A stretch of DNA of 64,000 bases, from positions 1,255,001 to 1,319,000 of the forward strand of contig JAVTVX010000027.1 in assembly GCA_033439265.1 (NCBI GenBank). The letters are read 5' to 3'. This DNA is from Dillenia suffruticosa. Lineage: Eukaryota; Streptophyta; Magnoliopsida; Dilleniales; Dilleniaceae. The position numbers and the translations under genes are program-made. Of this stretch, positions 63,678-64,000 are shown one piece after another. How positions within the stretch are numbered: position 1 is the first letter of the stretch; every line of letters begins with the position of its first letter. The notes beneath the pieces are model-generated. The model had not been told where the DNA came from, made no database searches, and saw nothing but the letters and a program-made list of their open reading frames with translations.

Positions 63678-64000
63678 CCACAGAATCAAGCAAGAAACTA
63701 ATGAAACGACCGAAATGAAAACACTAGTGACCGTTCTTACAGAACCTGAGCATGCTGGGGCGGGGGGGGGGGGATGCCCTTGATGTTCATGCCTATATCC
63801 AGAGGGTAAAAGAAAAAAGGTGAGAAACTAAACTCTCCTCCATGCCGACAAATCATTCTCCACCAGCCCAACCAGCACAAAGGAGTTCTTCAAAATTGTA
63901 TACATAAGCTCTAGACAACTGCATTATCAATCTTCTACCACTCCCTCTACCACAAACAGAACAAAACAACACTAGGTAGCCCCACAACACCTGGCATCTA

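Larger units (their letters stand above)
61406..64000. other. Right flank: NERD1 promoter, possible stray exon, repeats
   Basis: The NERD1 promoter lies at 61406-61650. After an AT-rich stretch there is a possible minus-strand exon (62363-62482), then (AT)n at 62709-62751, a SINE-like fragment at 62765-62890, an inverted-repeat element at 63004-63416, (AT)n at 63445-63470, (GA)n at 63646-63675 and a G11 run near 63762. The last 200 bases may belong to a neighbouring transcript. Confidence 0.4.

Overview
This is a plant nuclear genome window. It is AT-rich, and genes with many small GT-AG introns are separated by long AT-rich deserts full of (GA/CT)n and (AT)n microsatellites. The presence of a TM6-type (paleoAP3) B-class MADS-box gene, a lineage that Arabidopsis lost, points to a eudicot outside the Brassicaceae. 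I cannot name the species. Nothing prokaryotic, plasmid-like or CRISPR-like is visible.

Layout. Two extracellular leucine-rich-repeat protein genes without introns in the coding region lie on the minus strand at 0.7-2.7 kb and 5.6-6.8 kb. A seven-exon TM6 MADS-box gene is at 12.5-15.1 kb (minus). A ten-exon class-3 aldehyde dehydrogenase (ALDH3F1-like) is at 18.6-22.2 kb (plus). A small oxidoreductase-like-domain protein is at 23.2-23.55 kb (plus). A GRXC3-like secretory glutaredoxin with an unusual CSYS active site starts at 24.0 kb (plus); I could not find its last exon. An eight-exon PMT27-type putative pectin methyltransferase is at 27.2-31.3 kb (minus). An 11 kb and an 8 kb gene-poor desert flank a two-exon SHI/STYLISH transcription factor at 43.8-45.2 kb (plus). 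A thirteen-exon NERD1-type FG-GAP membrane protein is at 53.2-61.4 kb (minus). All exon chains were joined by eye, with reading phase kept at every junction.

Context. From memory of Arabidopsis locus numbers, PMT27, STY1 and NERD1 are consecutive there on chromosome 3, while ALDH3F1 and STY2 are adjacent on chromosome 4. This window carries one copy of both neighbourhoods, so it looks like the pre-duplication arrangement. Functionally the set covers flower patterning (TM6, STY), Golgi and cell-wall work (PMT, NERD1), redox and aldehyde handling (ALDH3, GRX) and extracellular LRR proteins.

The main surprises outside genes are retroposon signatures. A SINE-like family has two copies with perfect target-site duplications. 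Three micro-insertions consist of little more than CCC plus about 17 A residues, each flanked by a 17-bp duplication. Two LINE tail remnants and several inverted-repeat MITE-like elements are also present.
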